A stretch of 7,127 nt of DNA from Flavobacteriales bacterium UBA4585 (GTDB taxonomy: Bacteria > Bacteroidota > Bacteroidia > Flavobacteriales > Schleiferiaceae). The translations under genes were made by a program, and so were the position numbers. Every line of letters starts with the position of its first letter. Position 1 is the first letter of the stretch. The stretch is from positions 1 to 7,127 of the forward strand of contig CATAQZ010000088.1 of the NCBI GenBank assembly GCA_949487015.1, in the 5' to 3' direction. The notes under the pieces are model-generated. The model was not told where the DNA came from and did no database searches. It was given only the letters and a program-made list of their open reading frames with translations. Positions 1 through 6,608 of the stretch are shown here, piece after piece.

Positions 1-2
1 CT

Positions 3-431
3 GCGTACGCGAATAGAGATTTGGCGGATGCTCCAAACGATGGTAATCCACAGTTTTTGTTTAACACTGCTAATATTGCGACTAGAACTTACCAGGATAC
101 CATTGGTAAAAGTGCAATGGAGACTATTCGTGTAGTACCCAACCCATACTATGGTTTCAGTACTTATGAAGCATCTCAGTTAGATAATCTTGTCAAGATT
201 ACTAACCTTCCCGAAATATGTACCATTAGTATTTTTACACCGAACGGTACCTTGATTCGTCAGATCCGTAAAGACAACAGCATGACTTACGTGGAATGGG
301 ATTTGAAAAACACCTACAGCGTTCCTATTGCATCTGGTGTTTATATTATCCATGTTGATGCTGGCGAGCTCGGTGAAAAAATTGTGAAATGGTTCGGCGC
401 GTTACGTCCGGTCGATTTGAACTCATTCTAA
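3..431 (+). CDS. C-terminal part of a large secreted protein with a FlgD-like/T9SS-type C-terminal domain (5' end outside window)
   Basis: The reading frame is open to the left edge of the window, so this is the last ~142 residues of a longer protein; the TTG at 21 is an internal codon, not a start. From about base 130 to the stop the residues form one compact beta-sandwich pattern: VVPNPYYG, then VKITNLP, ISIFTPNGTLIRQI, VEWDLKN and IASGVYIIHVD. This order of motifs is what FlgD Ig-like domains and type IX secretion C-terminal sorting domains share. After the last predicted strand (GEKIVKWFG) the chain continues with a short tail, ALRPVDLNSF, which ordinary type A sorting domains do not usually have. 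The PorV/PorQ-family gene starts 13 bases downstream, so the two are probably co-transcribed. I infer an exported or surface-bound protein handled by the type IX system. The upstream part, and therefore the function, cannot be seen. Confidence 0.75.
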   Translation, partial: AYANRDLADAPNDGNPQFLFNTANIATRTYQDTIGKSAMETIRVVPNPYYGFSTYEASQLDNLVKITNLPEICTISIFTPNGTLIRQIRKDNSMTYVEWDLKNTYSVPIASGVYIIHVDAGELGEKIVKWFGALRPVDLNSF

Positions 432-444
432 GCGAAAAAGACCT

Positions 445-1488
445 ATGAAATTGAAATCTTACATCGCAGCTTTTCTTTCTGTAGCCTTAATGGGTACAGC
501 GAATGCAGGTAACCCTCAACGTGCAGGTTCTGCAGGTGCGGGCGAATTATTAATAAATCCTTTTGCACGCTCTGCAGGGTGGGGTTCAGTGAATGTAGCA
601 GGTGCTACTGGAATGGACGCGACTTTCTTGAATATTGCAGGTATTGCAGCGACGGATTTGAACACCCAAGTCACCTTCAATAACACTCAGTGGTTAGTAG
701 GTGCCGGTATTAATATGAATGGAGCTACACTCATCCAACGTGTAAGTGATGTGGGAGTGCTTAGCTTAGGTTTGTCCGCCTTTGATTATGGCCAGTGGGA
801 AGTAACTACTGAAGACCAGCCAGAAGGAACGGGAGCGACTATTAGTCCACAGAGTTTGATCATCAACATGGGGTATGCTCAGAAGTTTACTGAGAATATT
901 TACGGAGGGGTGAACGTGAAACTTTACAGCAGTTCTATTTCTAACTTGAACACTAATGGTGTTTGTTTTGATGCAGGTGTGCAGTACCGTACAGGACTTA
1001 AGGACCGATTCAAATTTGGAATTACCTTAAAGAATGTAGGTCCTAGTATTACCTACCAGGGTGATGGTTTGGGTATTACTTTACCCGTTCCTACCTATGG
1101 TGTAGCCTATTCTCAAACGTTTGAAAGCCGTTCTGCAAAATTCGAATTACCTACCCAGCTTAGCATCGGTGGTTCATACGATTGGTTTGTAGAAAAAGGG
1201 AAGATTACTGGAGCATTAAACTTTAGCTCAAATTCTTTTGAAAAGGATACGTACCATGCTGGAGTGCAATACAGTTTGAAGGATTTATTCCAAATACGCG
1301 TGGGATATAAAGCTTTCGATAACCGTGCAGACGATCTAGGAACTAGTGCCATCTCAGGAGTATGTGGTGGATTTAGTTTTAATGTTCCAACAAGTGATGA
1401 AGGTAGTTTCGCTATTGATTATTCGTACCGCGGAACTACGTCGGCATTCGGAGGTATTCATTCTATTGGTGTTCGCATCAACTTATAG
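445..1488 (+). CDS. PorV/PorQ-family outer-membrane beta-barrel protein (type IX secretion-associated)
   Basis: The 347-residue product starts with a signal peptide: MKLK, a hydrophobic stretch, then ANA before Gly22 as a signal peptidase I site. The N-terminal block after cleavage (AGSAGAGELLINPFARSAGW, then GMDATFLNIAGIA) matches the family pattern in which a Gly-rich segment is followed by an 'NPAG' box; here that box reads NIAG. The rest alternates short amphipathic beta-strands such as GVLSLGLSAFDYG, IYGGVNVKLYSSS, RFKFGITLKNVG, LFQIRVGYKAFDN and GSFAIDYSYRG, and ends in a strand, SIGVRINL. This fits a FadL-like barrel. In characterised type IX systems PorV shuttles cargo from the translocon to the attachment complex, and PorQ works with PorZ. 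Which paralogue this is cannot be decided from sequence alone. The neighbouring secreted-protein gene suggests a dedicated partner (inference). A terminator-like hairpin follows the stop codon. Confidence 0.8.
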   Translation: MKLKSYIAAFLSVALMGTANAGNPQRAGSAGAGELLINPFARSAGWGSVNVAGATGMDATFLNIAGIAATDLNTQVTFNNTQWLVGAGINMNGATLIQRVSDVGVLSLGLSAFDYGQWEVTTEDQPEGTGATISPQSLIINMGYAQKFTENIYGGVNVKLYSSSISNLNTNGVCFDAGVQYRTGLKDRFKFGITLKNVGPSITYQGDGLGITLPVPTYGVAYSQTFESRSAKFELPTQLSIGGSYDWFVEKGKITGALNFSSNSFEKDTYHAGVQYSLKDLFQIRVGYKAFDNRADDLGTSAISGVCGGFSFNVPTSDEGSFAIDYSYRGTTSAFGGIHSIGVRINL

Positions 1489-1498
1489 TAGAAAAAAC

Positions 1499-1506
1499 TA
1501 ACTTTG
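1499..1506 (+). promoter_or_regulatory. Bacteroidota -7 promoter box (TAACTTTG) upstream of greA
   Basis: TAACTTTG is an exact match to the TAnnTTTG element used by the primary sigma factor of Bacteroidota. It starts 10 bases after the porV-like stop codon. A -33 box is weak at best: TTCG at 1472-1475, with a 23-base spacer, is the closest. Transcription would start near 1511-1513, placing the hairpin at 1517-1535 at the very 5' end of the greA transcript. Confidence 0.5.
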
Positions 1507-1516
1507 TACCTAACAA

Positions 1517-1540
1517 GAGAGGCCATTATGGCCTCTTTTT
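1517..1540 (+). terminator. Rho-independent terminator hairpin after the porV-like gene, possibly also a greA leader attenuator
   Basis: AGAGGCC and GGCCTCT form a perfect 7-base-pair stem around the 5-base loop ATTAT, followed at once by TTTTTT. The T-tract is only on the plus-strand side, so it stops rightward transcription. The simplest reading is termination of the secreted-protein/porV-like unit. Because a TAnnTTTG box lies just upstream, the same hairpin would also sit in the greA leader. Confidence 0.8.
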
Positions 1541-1557
1541 TAGTAATACCATTAGCT

Positions 1558-2034
1558 ATGTCATCAGTAAGTTATTACACAGCAGAAGGGCTTAAGAAGC
1601 TTAAGGCGGAATTGGAACACATGAAGAATGTGGAGCGCCCTAAAATCTCGCAGCAGATAGGAGAAGCAAGAGATAAGGGAGATTTAAGTGAAAACGCAGA
1701 ATACGATGCGGCGAAAGAGGCGCAAGGCATGCTTGAGATGAAAATTTCAAAGTTGGAAGATACGCTCGCTGGTGCTCGTGTTTTAGACACTGAGAATCTT
1801 GACCTTTCAAAGGTCGGTGTATTGACGAAGGTGAAATTAAAAAATGTCACCAACGGTGCTACGATGGTGTACAGTTTAGTTGCAGAGAAAGAAGCAGATA
1901 TAAAGAAAAGTAAGATTTCAGTATCGAGTCCCATAGGCAAAGGACTATTGGGTAAGAAAATCGGTGAGATTGCTGAAATTCAAGTGCCTCGCGGTGTCAT
2001 GAGTTTCGAGATATTAGAGATTACCTCTGCATAA
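1558..2034 (+). CDS. greA: Transcript cleavage factor GreA
   Basis: GreA binds RNA polymerase, reaches through the secondary channel and triggers cleavage of backtracked RNA so that elongation can resume. From the ATG at 1558 the protein has 158 residues, the usual length of GreA. Residues 1-75 form the charged coiled-coil domain, with the tip motif GDLSENAEY; Asp42 and Glu45 correspond to the Mg-coordinating acidic pair of the family. The C-terminal domain carries the signature SPIGKGLLGKKIGE at 124-137. The frame stays open upstream to an ATG at 1528 and a TTG at 1504, but these would put the start inside the terminator stem or the promoter box and would add a tail foreign to the family, so 1558 is preferred. 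The HIT-family gene follows after 11 bases and is probably co-transcribed. Confidence 0.95.
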   Translation: MSSVSYYTAEGLKKLKAELEHMKNVERPKISQQIGEARDKGDLSENAEYDAAKEAQGMLEMKISKLEDTLAGARVLDTENLDLSKVGVLTKVKLKNVTNGATMVYSLVAEKEADIKKSKISVSSPIGKGLLGKKIGEIAEIQVPRGVMSFEILEITSA

Positions 2035-2045
2035 TTCAGCGAGCA

Positions 2046-2450
2046 ATGGCAAGCATCTTTACAAAGATCATCAATGGTGAAATTCCTTGTTACAAAGTGG
2101 GGGAGAATGCTTCAAACATTGCCTTTCTTGATATACGTCCGTTAAAGCGTGGTCACGTCTTGTGTGTTCCAAAGTTGGAGGTGGATGAGTTGTATGAGCT
2201 GCCTGCGGAAGAATATGCGAGTCTTATGGAATTCGCTCGTCATGTTGCGCGCGCTTTGAAAGCATCGGTACCGTGTAAACGCGTAGGTTCAATGGTTTTA
2301 GGTATGGAGGTGCCTCATGCACATTTGCATCTAGTACCTATAGATGCTGAGCATGAATTAAGCTTTTCGAACACCCCGTTGGTGTTAAGCGCAGATGAGA
2401 TGGAGGCGATACGCGCGTCTATTTCAGACGCTCTGGATTCTGTTGGATAA
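2046..2450 (+). CDS. HIT-family (histidine triad) nucleotide-binding protein
   Basis: The 134-residue cytoplasmic protein has the hallmarks of Hint-type nucleotide hydrolases, which cleave phosphoramidate or related bonds on purine nucleotides. FLDIRPLKRGHVLCVPK (27-43) is the conserved nucleotide-binding strand-turn, and GMEVPHAHLHLVP (86-98) contains the triad His91-x-His93-x-His95; the middle His is the expected nucleophile. Length is close to the 110-140 residues usual for the family. The N-terminal zinc-binding Cys pair of some bacterial members is absent; only Cys15 is present nearby. It starts 11 bases after greA, a pairing I recall as common in Bacteroidota. Its last 32 bases overlap the end of ruvC on the opposite strand, and I see no terminator after it. 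The physiological substrate is unknown. Confidence 0.93.
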   Translation: MASIFTKIINGEIPCYKVGENASNIAFLDIRPLKRGHVLCVPKLEVDELYELPAEEYASLMEFARHVARALKASVPCKRVGSMVLGMEVPHAHLHLVPIDAEHELSFSNTPLVLSADEMEAIRASISDALDSVG

Positions 2451-3012
2451 ATTGGTCCCAGCTACTGCTACGCCCCTTTTTAGATTTAGATTTCGTTGCA
2501 CCACTGCCGTGTTTTGGAGCGCTAATACCAGTGGTTTGGCTGTGATGACAAGCAGCTACCGCTAGTGCGTCAAATGCATCTAGATAATTATGTTCTATGC
2601 CTGGGAACATGGCCTGTAGCATACCGCTGACCTGTTCTTTACTTGCGTTACCATTACCCACTATACTCTGTTTTACAAGTCTAGGACTGTATTCGAAAAC
2701 AGGAATTTTCTTAGAAAGGGCTGTAGCCATACAAACACCTTGTGCGCGTCCTAATTTTAGCATGGATTGTACGTTTTTACCAAAGAAAGGTGCCTCCAAA
2801 GCCATTTCATCAGGCTTGTGTTGCTCGACGACGGCGCTTAATTCATCAAATATTGTTGCGAGTCTGGTGTAATGGTCCAATTTTGTGTTGAGTTTGATGA
2901 TATCCATCAATACGGGATGCACCTTACCTTTTATAATGTGCACGACACTGTACCCCATGACTACGGTACCTGGATCCACACCAAGGATGATTTTATCGAT
3001 GGCGTTATCCAT
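2419..3012 (-). CDS. ruvC: Crossover junction endodeoxyribonuclease RuvC
   Basis: RuvC is the Holliday-junction resolvase that works with the RuvAB branch-migration motor. The 197-residue protein shows the RNase H-like fold order: IILGVDPG with Asp13, MALEAPFF with Glu73, and NYLDAFDALAVAACH with Asp145 and Asp148. These four acidic residues correspond to the catalytic set Asp7, Glu66, Asp138 and Asp141 of the E. coli enzyme. PRLVKQSIVGNGNASKEQV (109-127) is the conserved DNA-contacting segment. It is longer than E. coli RuvC (173 residues) because of a C-terminal tail from about 160, with a Lys/Ser-rich stretch (KSKSKKGRSSS) and an end of the type W..F...NP. It is the last gene of the minus-strand unit, starting 5 bases after the nucleoside transporter stop, and its 3' end overlaps the HIT gene. 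Confidence 0.95.
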   Translation of the reverse strand: MDNAIDKIILGVDPGTVVMGYSVVHIIKGKVHPVLMDIIKLNTKLDHYTRLATIFDELSAVVEQHKPDEMALEAPFFGKNVQSMLKLGRAQGVCMATALSKKIPVFEYSPRLVKQSIVGNGNASKEQVSGMLQAMFPGIEHNYLDAFDALAVAACHHSQTTGISAPKHGSGATKSKSKKGRSSSWDQFIQQNPERLK

Positions 3013-3017
3013 AGTTT

Positions 3018-4304
3018 TTAAATCATTAATCCAACAATAGCTGCAGTATATAAAGAGGCAACTGTTCCTGCGATAAGCGCTTTAATACTCAACTCGCTTA
3101 GGTCTTTTCTGCGGCTTGGTGCCAATACTCCAATTCCTCCAATTTGTATACCGATGCTTGCAATGTTTGCAAAACCACAAAGCATATATGTTGAAAGAAT
3201 CACACTGCGTTCTGAAGTGAAGAGGCCTTCGTTTTTCATTTCAGTTAAACTGACGTAAGCGTAGAACTCATTTAGGATGGTTTTTTCTCCGAGCAGCTGG
3301 CCTACGAGCATTAGGTCTGCAGCCGGTACACCTAGAATCCAAGCGATGGGGCTTAAGAGACCGCCCATGATGAATTGAAGGGAGAAGGAGTCATAGCGAC
3401 CGTTGGTTACTTCTGCAGCCCAAGCGTTGAGGCCGGTCCATGATCCAATACTTTCGACAAAAATGTAATTGGCACCGTATACGATTGCTGTAAAAACCAA
3501 GAGCATGGCGCCTACATTCACGGCTAATTTCACCCCTTGTGTTGTCCCGTTGGAAATAGCGTCAAGGGCATTAGACCCCATATCTGCTGAGCTGATTTCT
3601 GCCACTTCAATGACATCTTCCGTTTCGGGCAGGAGAATTTTTGCGCTAATGATTGCAGCAGGAGCACTAAGTACGGAGGCGGTGAGTAGGTGTTTGGCAA
3701 AGAATAATTGGCCCTCAGGGGTATCGCCACCCAGATAGCCAATGTATGCAGCAAGTACACCACCCGCTATGGTCGCCATACCGCCGCTCATTAAACTGAG
3801 TAATTCTGAACGGCTCATTCCCGCGATATAAGGCTTCACCAAAAGCGGCGCTTCGGTTTGACCGATAAAGATGTTTCCAGCAGCGGCTAATGACTCTGCA
3901 CCGGAGAGTTTTAACGTTTTCCGCATGACCCATGCCATGGCTTTAACCACACGCTGAAGAATACCGTAATAGTAAAGTAGCGATGTAACTGCTGAGAAAA
4001 AGATGACAGTGGGTAGAACTTGGAATGCAAAAAGATATCCGAAGTTGTCTGTTTCCGTAATTAGGGACCCGAAGAGGAAGGTCGATCCTTCACGCGTAAA
4101 ATCAAGCAATGTAACTGCGACAAGGCTAAATTTTTCAAAGGCCCACGAGACCCCGGGGACTTTTAACACGGCTAAGGCGAGCACGAATTGCAAGAGCAGT
4201 CCTTTCCCAACCATCGCCCAATTCACTTTGCGCTTGTTCGAACTAAACAGCCATAAAACGGCGGTAAGTACCGCGATTCCCAATAAACTTCTAAGGATCA
4301 TCAT
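3018..4304 (-). CDS. Concentrative nucleoside transporter (NupC/CNT family)
   Basis: This 428-residue inner-membrane protein imports nucleosides together with Na+ or H+. All CNT signatures are present: GNIFIGQTEAPLLVKPY (143-159), whose GQTE motif contacts the nucleoside base; GEKTILNEFYAY (339-350); and STYMLCGFANIASIGIQIGG (371-390), where the Asn and Ser of FANIAS bind ribose in the Vibrio cholerae CNT structure. Hydrophobic segments run along the whole chain, with an N-terminal helix at 5-20 and a last one at about 408-427; the length fits bacterial CNT proteins. The acidic loop around 226-242 is probably cytoplasmic or inter-helical. The start codon overlaps the stop of the nuclease gene in an ATGA arrangement, which implies translational coupling. 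A second ATG follows immediately, so the start may be one codon later. Substrate range cannot be read from the sequence. Confidence 0.93.
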   Translation of the reverse strand: MMILRSLLGIAVLTAVLWLFSSNKRKVNWAMVGKGLLLQFVLALAVLKVPGVSWAFEKFSLVAVTLLDFTREGSTFLFGSLITETDNFGYLFAFQVLPTVIFFSAVTSLLYYYGILQRVVKAMAWVMRKTLKLSGAESLAAAGNIFIGQTEAPLLVKPYIAGMSRSELLSLMSGGMATIAGGVLAAYIGYLGGDTPEGQLFFAKHLLTASVLSAPAAIISAKILLPETEDVIEVAEISSADMGSNALDAISNGTTQGVKLAVNVGAMLLVFTAIVYGANYIFVESIGSWTGLNAWAAEVTNGRYDSFSLQFIMGGLLSPIAWILGVPAADLMLVGQLLGEKTILNEFYAYVSLTEMKNEGLFTSERSVILSTYMLCGFANIASIGIQIGGIGVLAPSRRKDLSELSIKALIAGTVASLYTAAIVGLMI

Positions 4305-4888
4305 AGCTTGCTCAACTTATCGCGCAAACGCGCGGCCAATTCGTAATCTTCATTTTCTACTGCTTCAGATAGCAGCAGCTCTAATTCTTCTCTAGATTCT
4401 TCTTGCGCAACTTCTGGATGGTCGATATCATGATCTTCCTCCATAGAGTCGGCATCTGCTCTTGATTCTTCCTTATCAGTGATTCCCGCATGTTCCATAA
4501 TTTCTGGCGTGGCGAAAATGGGACATTCAAAGCGCACGGCTAAAGCCACAGCGTCGGAAGGACGCGAATCAAAAACGTGAGGTGTACCGGCTGCATCAAC
4601 CGTATATAAACTCGCGTAGAAAACACCATTTACTAATCTGTGGATAACAATTTTATCTAAGGCGACACCTAACTCATTAAGCATGTTTTTCCATGTATCG
4701 TGGGTAAGCGGCCGTGGCGGCGCTACAGACTTTTCCATGGCTACAGCGATGCTTTGGGCTTCAGCGCCGCCTATAACGACAGGAAGCTTACGGCCTCCTT
4801 CACCGGTTTCGGCTAGAATGAGTGCGTAAGCTCCTGATTTACCTTGACTGTAGGATAATCCCTTAACAGTGAGTTCTATGTGTTGCAT
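4301..4888 (-). CDS. Bifunctional nuclease family protein (DUF151) with C-terminal UVR motif
   Basis: Residues 1-135 form a DUF151 domain: MQHIELTVKGLSYSQ at the start, KLPVVIGGAEAQSIA (34-48), the HDTWKNMLNELG helix (63-74) and the signature DSRPSDAVALAVR (107-119). Plant and bacterial relatives have been reported to have DNase and RNase activity, hence 'bifunctional nuclease'; activity here is by homology only. Residues 136-165 are a strongly acidic linker (many Asp/Glu). Residues 166-195 (EELELLLSEAVENEDYELAA and the following RLRDKLSKL) form a UVR motif, the short helical hairpin that UvrB and UvrC use to contact each other, so a protein partner is plausible. The start codon directly abuts the stop of etfA (TAA then ATG), and the 3' end overlaps the transporter gene by 4 bases. 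The domain combination is usual in Bacteroidota. Confidence 0.92.
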   Translation of the reverse strand: MQHIELTVKGLSYSQGKSGAYALILAETGEGGRKLPVVIGGAEAQSIAVAMEKSVAPPRPLTHDTWKNMLNELGVALDKIVIHRLVNGVFYASLYTVDAAGTPHVFDSRPSDAVALAVRFECPIFATPEIMEHAGITDKEESRADADSMEEDHDIDHPEVAQEESREELELLLSEAVENEDYELAARLRDKLSKL

Positions 4889-5830
4889 TTATTGTCCGGC
4901 CTTGAAGGCGCGCATTGCGTTCACCAATTGGGGAACGACTTCAAATGCATCACCTACAATACCGTAATCTGCAGCCTTAAAAAACGGGGCTTCAGCGTCT
5001 GTGTTCACTACGACAATAGTCTTTGATGCACTAACCCCAGCAAGGTGCTGGATAGCGCCAGAAATTCCTATCGCAATATACAGATTCGGGTTGACTTGGA
5101 TACCTGTTTGACCCACGTGTTCACTATGGGGTCTCCAACCGATATCGCTTACTGGTTTTGAACAGGCTGTCGCTGCTCCTAAAACGGAAGCAAGCTCCTC
5201 AATCATGGACCAGTTTTCTGGGCCTTTAAGGCCTCTCCCTGCACTAACAACAACCTCTGCTTCAGGTAAAGCGACTTTACCGGAGGCTATTGACTGCTCT
5301 GTTACGCTGAGCAAATCGGTACCCGTAGCATCTAGATTCTCTACAAGGCCTTCTCCTGGGCGTTCTTGAATACCCACACTGTTCGGTACAAAGGAAACCA
5401 TGGGAAGTCCGCTTATGAGTTCGATCGTTTCAATCCCTTTTGAACTGAATGCTCCACGTTCAACAGTTACTGGAGACACGCTGCTCGGCGTAGCTGTTGT
5501 GTTGGTACTCAAGGCACCGCCGCTCAATGCAGCAAGGGCTGGAGCAATAGAACGGCCTAAACTCGTTCCTGCGATAACCATACCTGCAGAACCCGCCGTT
5601 ATAGTCGCTAATTGCTGTGCCATTCCGAAGGGGGTTGCAGCAAGTGTGGTAGTCAAAATTCTGTCAGCACCGAAGGCAGCTAAAGCCGCCGGATTTGTGG
5701 CACCGCTGCTAGTAACTGCGGTAACAGTAGTTCCTGCCAGTTCAGCCCACGATTTCGCATACGAAACAGCTTCGAATGAAGCTTTTTTGAATTGGTTATT
5801 CCAATCTTCTACAAATACAATAATTGACAT
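4889..5830 (-). CDS. etfA: Electron transfer flavoprotein subunit alpha
   Basis: EtfA carries the redox-active FAD of the EtfAB heterodimer, which takes electrons from acyl-CoA and similar dehydrogenases and passes them to the quinone pool through ETF-quinone oxidoreductase. The 313-residue length is normal. The N-terminal domain (1-185) starts with IIVFVEDW. The C-terminal FAD domain has VVSAGRGLKGPENW (194-207), EHVGQTG (237-243), LYIAIGISGAIQHLAG (250-265) and NTDAEAPFFKAADYGIVGD (276-294). Aligning to human ETF-alpha by eye, Thr242 and His262 match Thr266 and His286, but the FAD-tuning Arg249 is Lys225 here (ACSKPVSD). That variant may be normal in this phylum. The gene follows etfB after 11 bases and abuts the nuclease gene with no spacing. 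Confidence 0.96.
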   Translation of the reverse strand: MSIIVFVEDWNNQFKKASFEAVSYAKSWAELAGTTVTAVTSSGATNPAALAAFGADRILTTTLAATPFGMAQQLATITAGSAGMVIAGTSLGRSIAPALAALSGGALSTNTTATPSSVSPVTVERGAFSSKGIETIELISGLPMVSFVPNSVGIQERPGEGLVENLDATGTDLLSVTEQSIASGKVALPEAEVVVSAGRGLKGPENWSMIEELASVLGAATACSKPVSDIGWRPHSEHVGQTGIQVNPNLYIAIGISGAIQHLAGVSASKTIVVVNTDAEAPFFKAADYGIVGDAFEVVPQLVNAMRAFKAGQ

Positions 5831-5841
5831 AAGACTTGGAA

Positions 5842-6582
5842 TTAAATGGCTTTCGCCTCGTTGTGTAATAAATGGACCAATTCGTCAACACTGTCGACCA
5901 ATTTTACCGCTGACTTAGCCGCAGGCTTCACAAACTTAGCCGCTCGTGTCGCTGCGTCATTCTCTGTGGCTTCTAAAACCTGTAGTGGCTTTGATCGAGC
6001 CGTCATAATACCGCGCATGTTAGGGATACGGAGGTCTTTTTCTTCTACCAGTCCTTTTTTACCACCAATAACCATCGGTAGGGCACCGGCGTACGTGGAA
6101 TGTCCACCGTCAATTTCGCCGGTTGCCGTGGCTGCAGAGCCGTCAATCGTAAGATCGACGCAAGCATTGACAAATGGTAGGTTCAACAACGCTGCGAGCA
6201 TCGCAGGTACTTGTTGTCCATTATAGTCGATACTCTCTTGACCGCACAAAATCAAATCATACGCATTCGCCGCAATGTGGTTCTTGAGTTCTTTGGCTAC
6301 TGTGATAGCGTCCGTAGGGGTGGCGTTAATACGTATGGCTTGATCGGCACCGATAGCAAGGGCTTTTCTAAGGGTTGGTTCAGTTTCGGGTCCACCGACA
6401 TTGAGTACGGTGATGGTACCGCCGTGGGCTTCCTTAAGGTGCAAAGCTTTGGTCAAGCTGAATTCGTCGTATGGATTAATGACGAATTGGACCCCGGTGG
6501 CATCCAGTGCTGTTCCCGCCGCGTCAAAGTTGATTTTCGCAGTGGTATCGGGCACGTGGCTAATACAAACTAATAGGTTCAT
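5842..6582 (-). CDS. etfB: Electron transfer flavoprotein subunit beta
   Basis: EtfB is the partner of EtfA and binds the adenine nucleotide (AMP in classic ETFs, a second flavin in bifurcating ones). The 246 residues match family length. Key segments are MNLLVCISHVPDTTAKI at the start; FVINPYDEFSLTKALHLKE (33-51); the nucleotide-binding stretch YDLILCGQESIDYNGQQVPA (107-126); and EEKDLRIPNMRGIMTARSKP (180-199), the conserved recognition-loop region that in human ETF docks on dehydrogenases. The C-terminal arm is Ala/Lys-rich and would wrap around EtfA. It is the first gene of the five-gene minus-strand unit. A promoter with both boxes lies upstream. Whether the pair is classic or bifurcating cannot be settled by eye; no bcd-type or fix genes are in view, so the classic role in beta-oxidation or amino-acid breakdown is more likely. 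Confidence 0.95.
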   Translation of the reverse strand: MNLLVCISHVPDTTAKINFDAAGTALDATGVQFVINPYDEFSLTKALHLKEAHGGTITVLNVGGPETEPTLRKALAIGADQAIRINATPTDAITVAKELKNHIAANAYDLILCGQESIDYNGQQVPAMLAALLNLPFVNACVDLTIDGSAATATGEIDGGHSTYAGALPMVIGGKKGLVEEKDLRIPNMRGIMTARSKPLQVLEATENDAATRAAKFVKPAAKSAVKLVDSVDELVHLLHNEAKAI

Positions 6583-6608
6583 ATAAGATATCCTTAATTA
6601 TTTGACCC

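Noticed and set aside
1504..1557. Longer GreA starting at TTG 1504 or ATG 1528
   Set aside because: Those starts fall in the promoter box or within the terminator stem, and the extra residues have no counterpart in GreA; the ATG at 1558 gives the standard 158 residues.
1113..1940. Two minus-strand open frames opposite the porV-like gene and greA
   Set aside because: Both mirror real genes with strong family signatures and have no motif of their own.
4003..4395. Plus-strand open frame opposite the CNT and nuclease genes
   Set aside because: It covers two overlapping minus-strand genes and translates to a composition without structure or known motif.
5400..5918. Plus-strand open frame of 172 codons opposite etfA and the etfB end
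   Set aside because: It is antisense to two well-recognised ETF genes, is Ala/Val-rich as expected from a reverse reading, and has no recognisable domain.
6211..6573. Plus-strand open frame of 120 codons opposite etfB
   Set aside because: It is the shadow of etfB; the translation shows no domain and starts within the conserved nucleotide-binding segment of the real gene.
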